This document shows positions 45,379 through 58,321 of a stretch of 64,000 bases of DNA, piece by piece. The notes beneath the pieces were generated by a model. That model searched no databases. It saw only the letters and a list, made by a program, of their open reading frames with translations, and had not been told where the DNA came from. The stretch is from Simmondsia chinensis (taxonomy: Eukaryota > Streptophyta > Magnoliopsida > Caryophyllales > Simmondsiaceae): the NCBI GenBank assembly GCA_018398585.1, contig JAGTTD010000024.1, positions 7,654,071 through 7,718,070 on the forward strand. The letters are read 5' to 3'. How positions within the stretch are numbered: the stretch's first letter is position 1; each line of letters begins with the position of its first letter. The position numbers were made by a program, and so were the translations under genes.

Positions 45379-47950
45379 ATGGCATCCGCCTCGACATCGC
45401 CCTCTCCTTCGTCAAGTTCCATCCCCTGCAACTGATGCGTTCTTCCTTGTTCACAGCCACCACCGGTTCGCTCTCCCCTGTGTCATCGTCAACCACTGCA
45501 GGCGTCAACCCCTCTCTCTCGCTGTCATCCTCCCTGGGTCATCCCATGGCCCCATCACTGCTAGTCTCCGGTGTCCCACTTCCCTCTCTCTCCCCACCAA
45601 GTGTGACCCACACACCACCACAACGATCACCACCGGGTCTCCCCTTCTCCGGCCTCCCACTAGTGGCGCCGACCACCGCCACCCTCCCATTAGTACCAGC
45701 CTCGGCCTTCCCAACTCGATGATGTCACCCTCTTCCCTCTCTCTCTCTCCTCTACTTCTTTAACATTGGTATCCCCTTCTTTTTTATTACCTCTTTCTAA
45801 TATTTCACAAGTTATTACGGTGAAATTGGAAAATGCCACTGATTATCTAGCATGGCGTGAACAATTTTACATGCTTTTAGTAGCTCATCAAATCTTAGGG
45901 TATATTGATGGTACATACCCATGTCCCTCTGCTTATTTAATTAATCTTGATGGAACTCCCAATGTTAACCCTGGATATCTAATCTGGATACGTTAGGACC
46001 AAAGCCTTCGATCATGTATTGCTGCTACTTTATCTCGCCCTATCCTTAATGGTATAATTCACCAAACCACCTCTAAAGCTATGTGAGATGCCCTGGCCAA
46101 ACGTTTTCGGGACCACTCGTTGACTAAGGAGTTCGACTGCTACTTCGGAAAGACAACAAAAGTATGAAGACGTATCTTTCTGAGCTTAAATCCATTGCTG
46201 ACAACTTGGCTGCCATTGAATCTGTTGTCTTTAATCGAGAACTTGTTCTTCATGCCCTATTTGGTCTCCCCCCCGAGTACGCTGCCATTAGTACTTTTGT
46301 TCGCACATCGTCGAGGTTTATCAGTTTTGAGCAATTGAAAACCGATCTTATTAATGAAGAGGACGCCCTCAACTGATACGGTACACGCACTACTACTGAT
46401 CCTAGTCATGCCCTAGTTTCTACAAGTATAGGTCCCCAGGGCAACAACCGAGGTCGAAGAGATCATGGTCGAGGTGGACGTGGACGATAGAATAGCCGCC
46501 ATGGTGGACGAGGTGGCAGATCTAGAAATTAAGGACAGTATCGGCACCCTCAGCTAGGGAATCCTAGCTACCTCAGTATGGAGCTGCCCCATCTCACTCT
46601 ACACCTTGGCCTCGGTTTGTAGATAATTCCCCTATTCACACAAGTGGTGGTATACTTAGCCCAGGACCACAGTTTTGCCAGATTTGCAGCCAAACCAGAC
46701 ATGTTGCTCTTGCTTGCCCTCATTGCTTCGACAATAATTCCTTCCCTGACCCATCTCATTCATTCTCCGCCATGTCTATAAATGCACCTCAAGACTACTA
46801 CAGGTAGCCCTGACTAGGGAGCCTCTAACTATATGACACCTCATCTACGTATTCTTCGTAAACTTCTTCCTTATCGTGGTCATAAAAGTGTGCTTGTTGG
46901 TGATGGTGCTTTATTGCCTATTACACATAAGGGTTCCTCATCCATACATAGAACATCTCGACCCTTAGTTTTAAATGATGTTATGCTAGTTCCTAAACTC
47001 ACTCAGTTTTATATGATGTTATGTTAGTTCCTAAACTCACTCATAATCTCCCATCTATGAAAAAGTTGTGTTAAGATAACAATTGTATGGTTGAATTTGA
47101 CTCCATATTTTTTTTTTTTTTTTTTTTTGTGTTAAAGACAAAGCTACGAGGACATCGCTCTTACGGGTACGCACTAATGGCCCTCTTTATAATTTTTCAC
47201 CACCAGTCTCAGGTCTCATGGCATGCGGTTGCTCAGGGGAACTATGGCATCAATGGCTAGGTCACTTAGGTAGTTCTACTTTAGGTGCCGAGTAAACACA
47301 AACCTATTTGTTGTTCTAATTTTTCGGACATTCGCGAATCTTGTTGTTTATGAAAGTCTACTCATTTGCCATTTGAATGTGTCCTGAATAGTACTACTAC
47401 TCCTTCACCACTTATACATTTTGACGTGTGGCAATATCCTGTTTTTCTACTTTTGAATTTAAATATTATGTAATCTTTGTTGATGACTTCTCTCGATTTA
47501 CTTGGCTATATCCGATGCTGTGAAAATTTGATGTTTTTGAAATTTGCACCACCTTTAAAACCCTTGTTGAAAATTAATTTAACGAGAAAATTAAAAATTT
47601 TTAAAGTGATGGTGGAGGTGAATACGATCATCGATGTATGAATTCTCTTCGCAAATCTCATGGTATTCACTTCCGCCTATCATGTCTTGATACCCCACAA
47701 CAAAATGGGGGGGTGAAACGCAAGCATTGACATTTAAGTGAAAGGGCACGGACGCTACTAATTCAATCCAAACTTCCTTTTCACTTTTGGGATGATGCAT
47801 TTTGTACTGCTTGCTACACAATAAATCGACTTCCAACACTTGTTTTTTCAAACTTTTCTCCTTTTGAAAAAATTTTTAAAACCAAACCCGACTACAATCA
47901 TTTTTGCATCTTTGGATGTGCATGTTATCCTAACCTCACACCTCTTGCCC
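45379..47950 (+). pseudogene. Copia C gag-pol pseudogene, cut off in integrase by Copia B
   Basis: It starts ATGGCATCCGCCTCGACATC ([14 protein letters not shown]). Gag is seen at 45806 (VKLENATDYLAWREQFYMLL, LGYIDGTYPCPS) and 46164-46376 (YLSELKSIADNLAA, LFGLPPEYAAIS). A zinc knuckle (FCQICSQTRHVALACP) lies near 46675. The protease remnant is LGASNYMTPHL. The GAG-pre-integrase has LWHQWLGHLGSSTLG. The integrase has TPQQNGG and LPFHFWDDAFCTACYTINRL, and coding ends at CACYPNLTPLAL where Copia B begins. Many stops. The reverse transcriptase half is missing from this window. Confidence 0.85.
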
Positions 47951-50149
47951 TGTTAGGAACAGTGTCCTGAAATCCAGATTTATTCTGGATATATTATTTT
48001 AATTAATAAATAAAATTGAAGTTCCAGTCGTTTCCTAGTTAAATTTGTGTATTTGAGCATTTATACTGCATGTGATTTTCTTTCGAGAGGCATCCATAAG
48101 ATGGGTGTAGTCCTCAGACTACAATTTACATGTTTGGTCTAAGTGGTTTATGAGACTAAGCCGCAGAAAGACTTGGAACAAATGATATGAATTGTTGTTT
48201 GAAAGACTCCTAGTCGAAGAGAAGTCTGGACTACTTGTATGTTAAGACTATAACGAGACACTTTAGATGGCTTGTCTTGGTCATGTGGATGGAGATCCAA
48301 AAGTGTTAAGTTAGTGTGTTTCACACACTGAGTTGGATCATGTGGGTTACTTATTTCTAGACTACTATCGGAGATGAGTGATTCGTATTGTACTGTTTGA
48401 ACGACGACTCTAAATCCTGAGGGTATTCTGGAATTGTGCATGGAGTGTTAGGTACTTTGGTGTACTATAAGTAAGGTCTAAAACAAATGACTAAAATCCC
48501 ACGTACACTGGGTAGCGGCGTGAAGTGTGACAAGGATCAAGTATTCAATAAGGAATTTACAGTCTCTTATGAGATACAGATGTCCCCTTAGTTGATTCAC
48601 AAATGTTTGAATGATTCAGAAACTTTGGCCAAAGTTTTCCAAGTGTTTGACATTTGAAATTTATACTGTGAATATGTTCAAGTATAAATGAATTATTCAG
48701 TGAAGGGCGAGTCGGTAACTAATGGAGAAGCTGTGAGAAGGATAATAGTAGTGGTTATATTTATCCTTTGTCATGGACATCTCGTGGAGGGGTTGTTATC
48801 ATCAATACAGTATATTAGGGAGATATCGAATAAATAATTTAAGTCTGGAGTGCAGTGAGATTTATTTAGGGGAATTAATTCTCATTAAATGGTAATTAAA
48901 TTAATATCATGAGATGTTTTAATTTAAACCATTTGGAGTTAGATTTAAATTGTCCCCGGGGTCCCTACGCAAGCCTCTGTATTTTATTGCCATTTGAAAA
49001 ATATTAAAGAATTCATGAGATGAATTATTTATCCATAAGATGGGTAAATTAATTTTGCCAAACATTATTCATAAGATGAATAAAAGTTAAAAATTATAAA
49101 TAAAATAATTTTTGAAAATTAAAATTCGTAAGATGAATTTTTACATGTGAGAAACAAAGAAAAAAAATAAAAATATTACAAAATCGCAAAACAGGGCATC
49201 AATCCGCGCCGTCGCGATTTGACGAATGTCGCGCACTGGGACGTACGATGGCTATCTGCCCTGCGTAAGCGGGCCAATAGGAAGCTGACGCATGTCACAT
49301 AGTGATAAGCCAAAAGACGCGTTCACATATCCTGAAACGCGTCGTTTTGGTTTTAATTTTGAACCATACGCTGCGTTTTGTTTTAAACTGTGCAATCCTT
49401 TTTCGATTTTAATTATATTTTTTGCTCCGGAATATTTCTATAAATAGAAGGGTTTATTCCGAGGTTTGGTATTCGAGTCCAAATAATTCTTTAGGGTTTC
49501 TGAAATTATTTCGGAGATTCAGTTTAATATTTTTCGGAGCCCACCCTCCGGGCAGTTCGAGGTTATTGCGTAGAAGGTCTCGGGGTCTCGGTTTTGAAGA
49601 ATATTATTATCTTTCTGGTCTTCTTTTTATTGAAGCAATTCCAGGTATGTTTTTCTTTCCTTCTTCTTTTAGTTTTGCTTTTCTATTTATTTACAGTATT
49701 CATTATTATACCTGTTTAAGTTTATGTATTGTTATGAATGTATTAGAGTAAAAGGCTTGCAAATCTAAATTAAGAATTTAGATATGATGATTTAAATTAT
49801 GAATTTAAGTCAGTAGATTTAAAATTAGGAATTTTAAATCAACTATAGGTTTAGAGTTATGAATTCTAAACCTGTTCCGCTGCGTAATCTTCAGGGAGAA
49901 TTTTTAAAATTCATCCCAACAACCGGTATTAGGGCAAAGGATTTATAGAGATAAACTTATTCCCGGGAACTCTGGCACGTGAGGTGTCACGAAGTGTGAC
50001 TCTCCGACCGGGGGCTTAGGTAGAGAGAAGAGTCTCCTACTCTAAGTGCTCTAATAGGTGCCTATTATTGTAACCATAGTTGAGAACTGTGAATCCAATA
50101 GTCGGCATCAGAGTTTATTTTTCAACAAATTCATATGCTTTTCCCAACA
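47951..50149 (+). repeat. 5' LTR of Copia B
   Basis: TATA-like TTCTATAAATAG near 49438. The expected LTR end occurs twice: CATCCCAACA at 49921, followed by ACCGGTATTAGGG, and TTCCCAACA at 50149, followed by the good primer-binding site. The 228 bp between are absent from the LTRs of A. Confidence 0.75.
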
Positions 50150-52014
50150 ATTGGTATCAGAGCCGGCCTCTGATTGCATTCATAATATACATGACTAGGT
50201 ATAATAAAATCAAAATAAATAGATATGCGATTTAATAAAATAGAGATTTTATTGAAAAGGAAAGTAAGTTTAATTTGACGATTTGATTTAAATTGTTTAA
50301 ATCAATAAAGAATTAATAGTTAATTCAGATTATTGTTTGTATTTGTGATTTAAATTGTTTGAATCATTAAAGTAGATAATTGTTAATTAGATTATTTTAA
50401 AGTATCTATTTAAATTGTTTAAATCGGTTAAAAGAGTTAAAAGTTAACTAGATAGTTTATGGGGATGATTTAAATTGTTTAAATCGTTAACGAATTAATC
50501 GTTAATTCGAAATAACCTATAAATTTGCAATTATGTTGTTCGTATAATGAGATTGTACGTTCTCAGTCATGATTTACGAAATGGGATAAATTTGATCTAA
50601 TAGGATTAGATTCAAATATTTTTATAAATTTGGATAAAGTTGATCTAATGAGATTAGATTTAATTATTTTATACGAAATCGGATAAAATTGATTTAATGA
50701 GATTAAATTCAATTTGTTTTAAAATTAAATATTTTAATTTTAAAATTTAAAATTAAAAAAAAAAATTTCTGACGCGTTTTGTTAGGGACAGGCTGACGCT
50801 GATGTCAGGATTGTTAAAAAATTTTTTTTTTATTTTGGGACGTAAAGACGTCAAGATTGATTTATATAATAATTAAGTTAATTGTTTTATTAACTAATTT
50901 CTTTTTTAGAATGAGATTCTAAATCGAATTATGAGATAATTTAAGTTGTCAATCAGTATATTTTGAATAAAAGTTATTTGAAATTATTTTAGAATAAGTT
51001 TCTGAATTAGACTATAAGATAGTCTAAGTTAAACTTTATTTTAAAATAAAAGTTAAATTTCGTTAATTAAATTTTAGAATAAGATTCTAAGCTAGACTAT
51101 TGGATAGTCGAAGCTTGTTTAACTTTAGAATATGATTCTAACATAGACTATGGGATAGTCTGGGCACAAATCGCTACTGTTTTAAATGAAATTATTTTAA
51201 TTTATTTTTTTGATTAGATTTTGAAAAGTAGATTATGCTATAATCTAAATTAAATATTGGTATTGTTTTAATTAAAATTAATTAATTAATTTTATTGATT
51301 GGTTTTAGAATGAGATTTCTAATGCAAGATTATAAAATAATCTATGCTTGAAAACGATAGTGTTTTTGAATAAATTAATTAATTAATTTTGGTTAATTTT
51401 AGAATGAGATTCTCAAGGGGATTATGAGATAATTCAGGTTGTAAATGCAAGTTAATTAAAATCCACTAGTTGTAAAAATCAAGTGGGAGCGAGTTTTCAA
51501 TTGTTGTAACCTCACGGTCTTCATTACCGGTCTAACAGTATAGTAGATCGATAGACCTCCCCGCGGAGGATGTCGGTTTGCAGATTACAGGGTTAGATTT
51601 CTTTAGGATAAACCAAAGTGCAAAGAAATGATGCGACCACGCTGCCGTGGAGTAGTTCTTGTATTTGTATGGAGGTTTAGGTAATGGTTTACACTTGACT
51701 AGCATGATGCATTAGCCTCCTCGAGGAGCTCTGTTGTGTCATGTTAGAGAATAAGGTGAGTTAATCATGTTTAGTAAGAGTTACAAGAGAAACAGGTTAA
51801 TTGAGAATAGTTCTCACCTGAACTAGCTTCGTACGACCCCGCGGCCGGGGAGTCAGGAGTGGTGTGTTGGGTCATCATTTTATGTATAATAGTACAGTTT
51901 GGTGGATATCTGACTTATTGTATATGCTAAATTGAAAGAATATATATATCACTGTATTATACATGACTCTTGTTAGACAATTACACATATGTTTGCATTT
52001 ACAATATTTTATAT

Positions 52015-54390
52015 GGATAGGGCTGGCGAACTTTGCTTGTTTTTTTAAATACATAATGTACTCACTGAACCAAATTACTTTGCCTTGAAAAATAAGTTAG
52101 ACTTGATTATTACTCACAAGGGACGTACTAGAAAGAAAAGAAAGGGCAAGGTTGTTATTGTAGCAACCAAGTCCATAAGGAAGTCAACAAAAGGAAAGTG
52201 TTTCTTTTGCAAGAAAACTAGGCCACTGGAGGGGAAACTATACTAAGTATATAGCTACTCTTCCTACAAAGACTGCTAAGTCATCTGGTGAAGGTATGTT
52301 GATATCTCACTTAGTTGAGTCATGCACAGTTGAGAGTCCACCAGTTTCCTGGTGGGTGGACTCAGGTTCAACTTACCATATCTGTAATATGTTACAGGAG
52401 CTCAGGCTAGGCTAAAGGTTATACGATGCGTGTTGTACCTGATGGTCAGGGACAGTACAATAATGGTGGTCTTAAATGTAGGAGATGTTAGCTTAGACTT
52501 TAGTGATAGAGTTTAGTTTTAAATGATTGATTATTTAAACCTTCTCTGCACAGGAATTTGATTTCTATGTCTTATTTTATGAATAATTGTTATTCAATTG
52601 ATTTTGATAATGGAGATTTTAATATGAGAAATAAATTATTTATTTGCAAATGTACATGAATGAATTGTTTATTCATGTTATTTCCTTATCAAAACTATGG
52701 TAATTATTTAAATGAATTTAACGTAAGTTCACTTGTTCAGTCTTCTGAAAGAAAACACCCTGAATGTGATATTACCTACACATGAAACCAACGTTTAGGT
52801 CACACTAATTCGAACAGGATCCAAAGACTGGTGAAAGATAGATTGAAAGAGTTTTTGGACTTGAGGTCATTACCAGTCTGTAAATCCTATATAGAAAGAA
52901 AGATGACCAAGCCTGTCTTTAAGAGTAAAGGCAACAAGGTTGGTGGCTTGCTTGAACTGGTTCACATAGATGTATGTGGACCAATACATATTCAGGCAAG
53001 AGGTGGGTATGAGTACTTATTCACTTTTAGTGATAATTACGCAAGGCATGTATATATTTACCTAATTAAACATTAGTCGGACTCTTTTGAAAAGTTCAAA
53101 GAGTACAAAGCTGAAGTTGAAAAGCAATTAGGTAAACAAGTTTAATCACTTCGATTAGATCAAGGTGGTGAATATTTTTCGGATGAGTTTTTAAGTTTCT
53201 TAGCTACAAATGAGATAAGATCTCAGCTTTCTGCTCAGGTTACACCGCAGCAGAATGTTGTTGCAAATAAAAGGAGCAAGGACGATTTTTCTATAGTTTT
53301 GGTTTAAAAGGTCTTTTGTAAATACAATGCGAAATACTTAGAGAAGGATTTTGCAAGTAAGCTACAAAAACAAAAACAAAATAGTATTAAAGGAAAAATG
53401 ACTACAATTCTGAACAGCTAGACACAACTTAAGTCATAGTGGGAGCATTAGATGCCCTTACTAATAGGAATAAGAATGTTCCACGTACACGAAAGCTTAG
53501 GTGTAGTGGGAGGATTGTCAGGATACCTGACAGGTTCATAGTGGGAGCCTTAGTGGTTGACCGTGGCATTAAATCTCATCCTTTTAGCCACAATAAAGCA
53601 ATAAAGTGTTCTAGTTTTATGCAATCGGTTGCTCAAATCATGCATGTACAACTGACATTAAGAGAAAGTAGTGACTTTCTTGGTATTGTATGTCAACTAT
53701 ATACTACTCGTTGAGAATGATGTAGGGGTTTCGTTAGCTATAAAGACTTGGTTGTCATAATGGCACAATATGAAAGACATAGGAGAAGCCAGCTCTACTC
53801 TTACGATTAAGCTTCTGCGAGGTCGTAACAGTAGGATGTTGGGTATTTCTTTAGCCACTTATATTGACAAGTTGTTGTCAAGGTATGGCATGGAGTCCCT
53901 ATCTCTTTTGAGTAGTATTCTAGGACACCTCAATAGGAGGAGCAATTGAGGAATATTCCATATGCTTTGGCAGTGGGAGCCTCAGGTATGCCATGTTGTG
54001 CACGTGACTTGATGTCTGCCAAGCTATGGGATAGTATGCAGATGTTAGTATAATTTGGGTCCAATCGACTAGGTAGCAATGAAGTGCTTTCTCTAATTCT
54101 TGAGAAGAATTAGAGATCCTATGCTGATCTTTCAAGGTGATGAGCTTGTTCCAGTTGGTTATATTGATTTAAGACTTCCAGCCAGATTAATATGATAGAC
54201 GTTCGACGTCTAAGTATGCCTTGACCCTTGAAGTGGGAGCCATTAGTGAGGGGAATGTCAAGTAGTATTGTATTGCTAACTTCACAATAGAGTAATTGTG
54301 CTCACTAAGGGTTAGGCTCAGTAGATTTCTGGTTCAAACTTAAAAGGGATGAGTATGGACTTTGTCATAAATTGGATTTAGGACAAGTGG
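52015..54390 (+). pseudogene. Copia B gag-pol pseudogene with large internal deletions
   Basis: A gag fragment (HNVLTEPNYFAL) jumps to a zinc knuckle (CFFCKKT). The protease has an intact WWVDSGSTYHICN, unlike copy A. The integrase has LVHIDVCGPIHIQARGGYEY with its first D kept, then a stop, and DQGGEYFSDEF further on. TPQQN is followed by a deletion that removes most of the reverse transcriptase. The segment 53439-54390 holds scraps of RT and RNase H. Inactive. Confidence 0.85.
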
Positions 54391-54395
54391 GAGAT

Positions 54396-55443
54396 TGTTA
54401 GGAACAGTGTCCTGAAATTCAGATTTATTCTAGATATATTATTTTAATTAATAAATAAAATTGAAGTTCCAGTCGTTTCCTAGTTAAATTTGTATATTTG
54501 AACATTTATACTGTATGTGATTTTTTTTCGAGAGGCATCCATGAGATAGGTGTAGTCCTCAGACTACAATTTACATGTTTGTTCCAAGTGGTTTATAAGA
54601 CTAAGCCATAGATAGACTTAGAACAAATGATATGGATTGTTGTTTGAAAGACTTGTAGTGGAAGACAAATCTGGACCACTTGTATGTTAAGACTATAACG
54701 AGACACTTTAGATGGCTTGTCTTGGTCATGTGGATGGAGATCCAAAAGTGTTAAGTTAGTGTATTTGACACACTGAGTTGGATCATGTGGGTTACTTATT
54801 TCTAGACTACTATCGGAGATGAGTGATTCGCATTGTACTGTTTGAACGACGATTCTAAATCCTGAGGGTATTTTGGACTTGTGCATGGAGCGTTAGTTAC
54901 TTTGGTGTAGTATAAGTAAGGTCCAAAACGATTGACTGAAATCCCACGTACCCTCGGTAACGGCGTGAAGTGTGACAAGGATCATGCATTCAATAGAGAA
55001 TCTACAGTCTCTTATGAGATACAAATGTCCCCTTAGTTGATTCGCAAATGTTTGAATGATTCGGAAACTTTGGCCAAAGTATTCCAAGTGTTTGACATTT
55101 GGAATTTATACTGTGAATACGTTCAAGTATAAATGAATTATTCAGTGAAGGGCGAGTCGGTAACTAATGGAGAAGCTGTGAAAGAATAATGGTAGTGGTT
55201 ATATTTATCCTTTGTCATGGACATCTCGTGGAGGGGTTGTTGTCATCAATACAGTATATTAGCAAGATATCGAATAAATAATTTAAGTCTGGAGTGCAGT
55301 GAGATTTATTTAGTGGAATTAAGTCTCATTAAATGGTAATTAAATTAATATCATGAGATGTTTTAATTTAAACCGTTTGGAATTAGATTTAAATTGTCCC
55401 CGGGGTCCCTAAGCAAGCCTCTGTATTTTATTGCCATTTGAAA
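54396..55443 (+). repeat. Truncated 3' LTR of Copia B
   Basis: Begins TGTTAGGAACAGTGTCCTGA, as in the 5' LTR, and is closely similar to it until about 55443. Confidence 0.85.
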
Positions 55444-55639
55444 ATGTTTCGGGATTTTTTGGTTGGGTTCTTGAGGGTAGAACTAGGCTCAAGTTCATTT
55501 GCTTTCTCCTGAGGTCTCTTCCCCTATTTATAGGGGATTAAGTGCGTGGGTAGCAAGTAACGGGGGTAGGGTACCGCCTGGTTCCCTCAGCCAATAGGGG
55601 TATTGGTGATTTCTAGAGGTGAGGTCACTTAGGTGGGGG

Positions 55640-55850
55640 TGTCCAAGGAGGCGATGGTGTCCCCTGGGCCGTATACCGCCTGGTGGCGGTTATGCAGGGA
55701 GGCGGTAGTGACTCCTGGGCCCTGTACCGCTTGGTGGTAGTTATGCAGGGATGCGGTAACGGCTCCTGGGCCCTGTACCACCTGGTGGCGATTATGCAGG
55801 GAGGCGGTAACGGCTCCTGGGCCCTGTACCACCTGGGTGCAACTTTTGTA
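55640..55850. repeat. 51-bp minisatellite upstream of the F-box locus
   Basis: About four units of 51 bp: GCAGGGAGGCGGTAACGGCT, CCTGGGCCCTGTACCACCTG, GTGGCGATTAT. The period is a multiple of three, which keeps minus-strand frames open. ACCGCC-TGGT-GGCGGT is a 6-bp stem with a 4-nt loop. Confidence 0.85.
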
Positions 55851-55869
55851 CTCATCAGTTAGCTCCCCA

Positions 55870-55910
55870 CTTTGAGGTCAAAGTTTCTTTGATCTCAAAG
55901 TGTATAAATA
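55870..55910 (+). promoter_or_regulatory. F-box promoter: 14-bp inverted repeat and TATA box
   Basis: TATAAATA at 55903-55910 lies 73 bp before the ATG. Just upstream are two arms, CTTTGAGGTCAAAG (55870-55883) and CTTTGATCTCAAAG (55887-55900), inverted with 13 of 14 positions matching. The first arm contains TTGACC on the minus strand, a W-box-type WRKY core. Confidence 0.65.
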
Positions 55911-55982
55911 CCCCTTCATACCCTCACCATTTGGGCACTCTTTGTTTCTTTCATCCTCTAACTGGTATCTTGGAAGCTGATT

Positions 55983-57132
55983 ATGGAGGATGTCACTCGT
56001 GAGATGTTATCATGGCTCCCTACCAAATCTCTTTTAAGATTTTGTTGTGCTTCTTCTGGATTTTATGGTTTACTTACCGATAATGATTTTGTTAAGAAAC
56101 AGTCTTTCTGCACGCTTGAGCGTGATGCTGATGGGGTCTTGTTGCAACCAGAAAGTGAGTTTTCCCGTGACAATCTGGGGGCATTTTCATCTGCCGGGGA
56201 CTTTTCCCCGGTTATGCTGCCGGAGGTAATGGAGGTGTTGACGGATAATATTAGAGTTCTCGGTGTTTAGGGTGGTCTAGTATTGTACCGAGATTACAAT
56301 CTCTCCAAGTTGTTTGTGTGTAACCCTGCCCTGGGCATACGTCAGTTGGTGCCGTTTCCTGAAGGCATTTTAACGAACTATTTGGATACACCTTTAAGCT
56401 TAGTGTTTGGATGTTTTGACTCTACTCCTCAGCTCAGTTTCTACCTTTTCCTTATGGCAATGGACTTGTCCTACCCTTGCCACGGCTTTTGGCCTACCGC
56501 GTACCAGGTGTATTTTTGGCAGGGCGATTGGAATTTTTGGGGAAGCCTGGACCTGGGTCTCCGAAACGTTTTTCTCATGGATCATGTTTGTTTGCAGGGG
56601 GAGCTTTTCTTTTTGTCCTACTGGGCCATTATATCCATGGTAGTAATAACCGTCCATACATAGTTCGCTGGAATACCGAGACAGGGGTTGTTCATAATAT
56701 GACTCTTCCAGGCGTGGTTTGGGATAACCTGTCATCGAGCCGAGATGCGAAGGTTTCGAAGTGGTGGGATGTGACAACAGGACCCCCTTCCCTATGCTTG
56801 ATAACGCTTCAGAGTCCAGTATTCACTATCTGGACGTTGACGAACATGGAGGATCCCTCCTCTTGGGTAAGGTGGATCGGTTACTCGTTCGGCTGCCTTT
56901 GTCCGGAGGTAGATGGGATCCGGCCATCACAAGCTTTGCTGTGTCAAAAGAACACCTAACGTTTACCGCACGCAATCAGGTGTTCCAGTGTGCACTTCGG
57001 GGAGATCTCCATGGCCGTCCAGTTTTCTTAGGGCACTATCAGGGGGAATTTCCTACCCAGTTGTTTCCATATTCGATCTCTTTTTTTCGTTGTGGGAATG
57101 ATCCCATGATTCTCCATCCTCCGTTCAAGTAG
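55983..57132 (+). pseudogene. F-box protein pseudogene
   Basis: The first frame opens with MEDVTREMLSWLPTKSLLRF, CCASSGFYGLLTDNDFVKK, an F-box, which would bind SKP1 in an SCF ubiquitin ligase. It ends at TAG (56268-56270). The same frame then continues with LSKLFVCNPALGIRQLVPFP. From about 56540 the sense moves to another frame (SHGSCLFAGGAFLFVLLGHY, PYIVRWNTETGVVHNMTLPG). From about 56800 it moves to the third frame (SSIHYLDVDEHGGSLLLGKV, LFPYSISFFRCG). Length and order match an F-box protein with an F-box-associated C-terminal region. One stop and two frameshifts make it a pseudogene, unless they are sequence errors. Composition is less AT-rich than the surroundings. Confidence 0.8.
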
Positions 57133-57289
57133 ATCGTGGTAATCGTAGGAGGGCGTTTTGGAATCTCTTGGTACGTTACTTTTGGCGTTCTAGTTGTATT
57201 ATCGGAAGCTTGATGTAATGAAATTTTGTTGTAATATATGCGAACATCCTGGCTATGAAGATTTTATATTTTAACCTTTTGCCTTTGTC

Positions 57290-58321
57290 ATGTGCGTGCG
57301 TTTGTCTGTGAGTGCTCGTGGGATATTTCTATCTCCTTGGTATGAATTCTTATGTTTGTGTAAGTTTACGGATCGTCCCAATGTTAGAGGGGGCCAACAA
57401 TCATGGGCTCTCAAGCTGGTGAGATTTTACCGCCCGTCCCTGACGTTAGGCGGGACACACAACCGCCCCTGTGTTAGATGGGGCAAAAAACCGCGGGCTC
57501 TCAGGCTGGTGAGAGTTTACCGCCCGTCGCTGATGTTAGGCGGGACACACAACCGCCCCTGTGTTAGATGGGGCCAAAAACCGCGGTCTCTCAAGCTGGT
57601 GAGAGTTTACCGCCCGTCCCTGATGTTAGGCGGGACGCACAACCGCCCCTGTGTTAGATGGGGCCAAAAACCGCGGGCTCTCAAGCTGGTGAGAGTTTAC
57701 CGCCCGTCCCTGATGTTAGGCGGGACGCACAACCGCCCCTGTGTTAGATGGGGCCAAAAACCGCGGGCTCTCAAGCTGGTGAGAGTTTACCGCCCGTCCC
57801 TGATGTTAGGCGGGACGCACAACCGCCCCTGTGTTAGATGGGGCCAAAAACCGCGGGCTCTCAAGCTGGTGAGAGTTTACCGCCCGTCCCTGATGTTAGG
57901 CGGGACGCACAACCGCCCCTGTGTTAGATGGGGCCAAAAACCGCGGGCTCTCAAGCTGGTGAAAGTTTACCGCCCGTCCCTGATGTTAGTCGGGACGCAC
58001 AACCGCCCCTGTGTTAGATGGGGCCAAAAACCGCGGGCTCTCAAGCTGGTGAGAGTTTACCGCCCGTCCCTGATGTTAGGTGGGACGCACAACCGCCCCT
58101 GTGTTAGATGGGGCCAAAAACCGCGGGCTCTCAAGCTGGTGAGAGTTTACCGCCCGTCCCTGATGTTAGGCGGGACGCACAACCGCCCCTGTGTTAGATG
58201 GGGCCAAAAACCGCGGGCTCTCAAGCTGGTGAGAGTTTACCGCCCGTCCCTGATGTTAGGCGGGACGCACAACCGCCCTGTGTTAGATGGGGCCAAAAAC
58301 CGCGGGCTCTCAAGCTGGTGA
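57290..58321 (+). other. 343-codon open frame through the 90-bp array
   Basis: The frame starts outside the array and encodes a 30-residue repeat (WGQKPRALKLVRVYRPSLML, then GGTHNRPCVR). Because 90 is divisible by three, an open frame persists without selection. The frame is basic, without signal or domain, and I found no promoter. Probably not a gene. Confidence 0.6.

Larger units (their letters stand above)
47951..55443 (+). mobile_element. Copia element B, same family as A, 3' LTR truncated
   Basis: The 5' LTR starts at 47951, the primer-binding site TTGGTATCAGAGCC is at 50151-50164, and the 3' LTR starts at 54396 after AAGTGGGAGAT. The 3' LTR stops matching near 55443 (GCCATTTGAAAAT), so its last kilobase is gone and no TSD can be found. 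It sits in the integrase of Copia C. Confidence 0.88.

Noticed and set aside
55625..55855. Two minus-strand repeat-protein frames over the 51-bp array
   Set aside because: A period divisible by three keeps frames open; both frames being open argues against selection on either.
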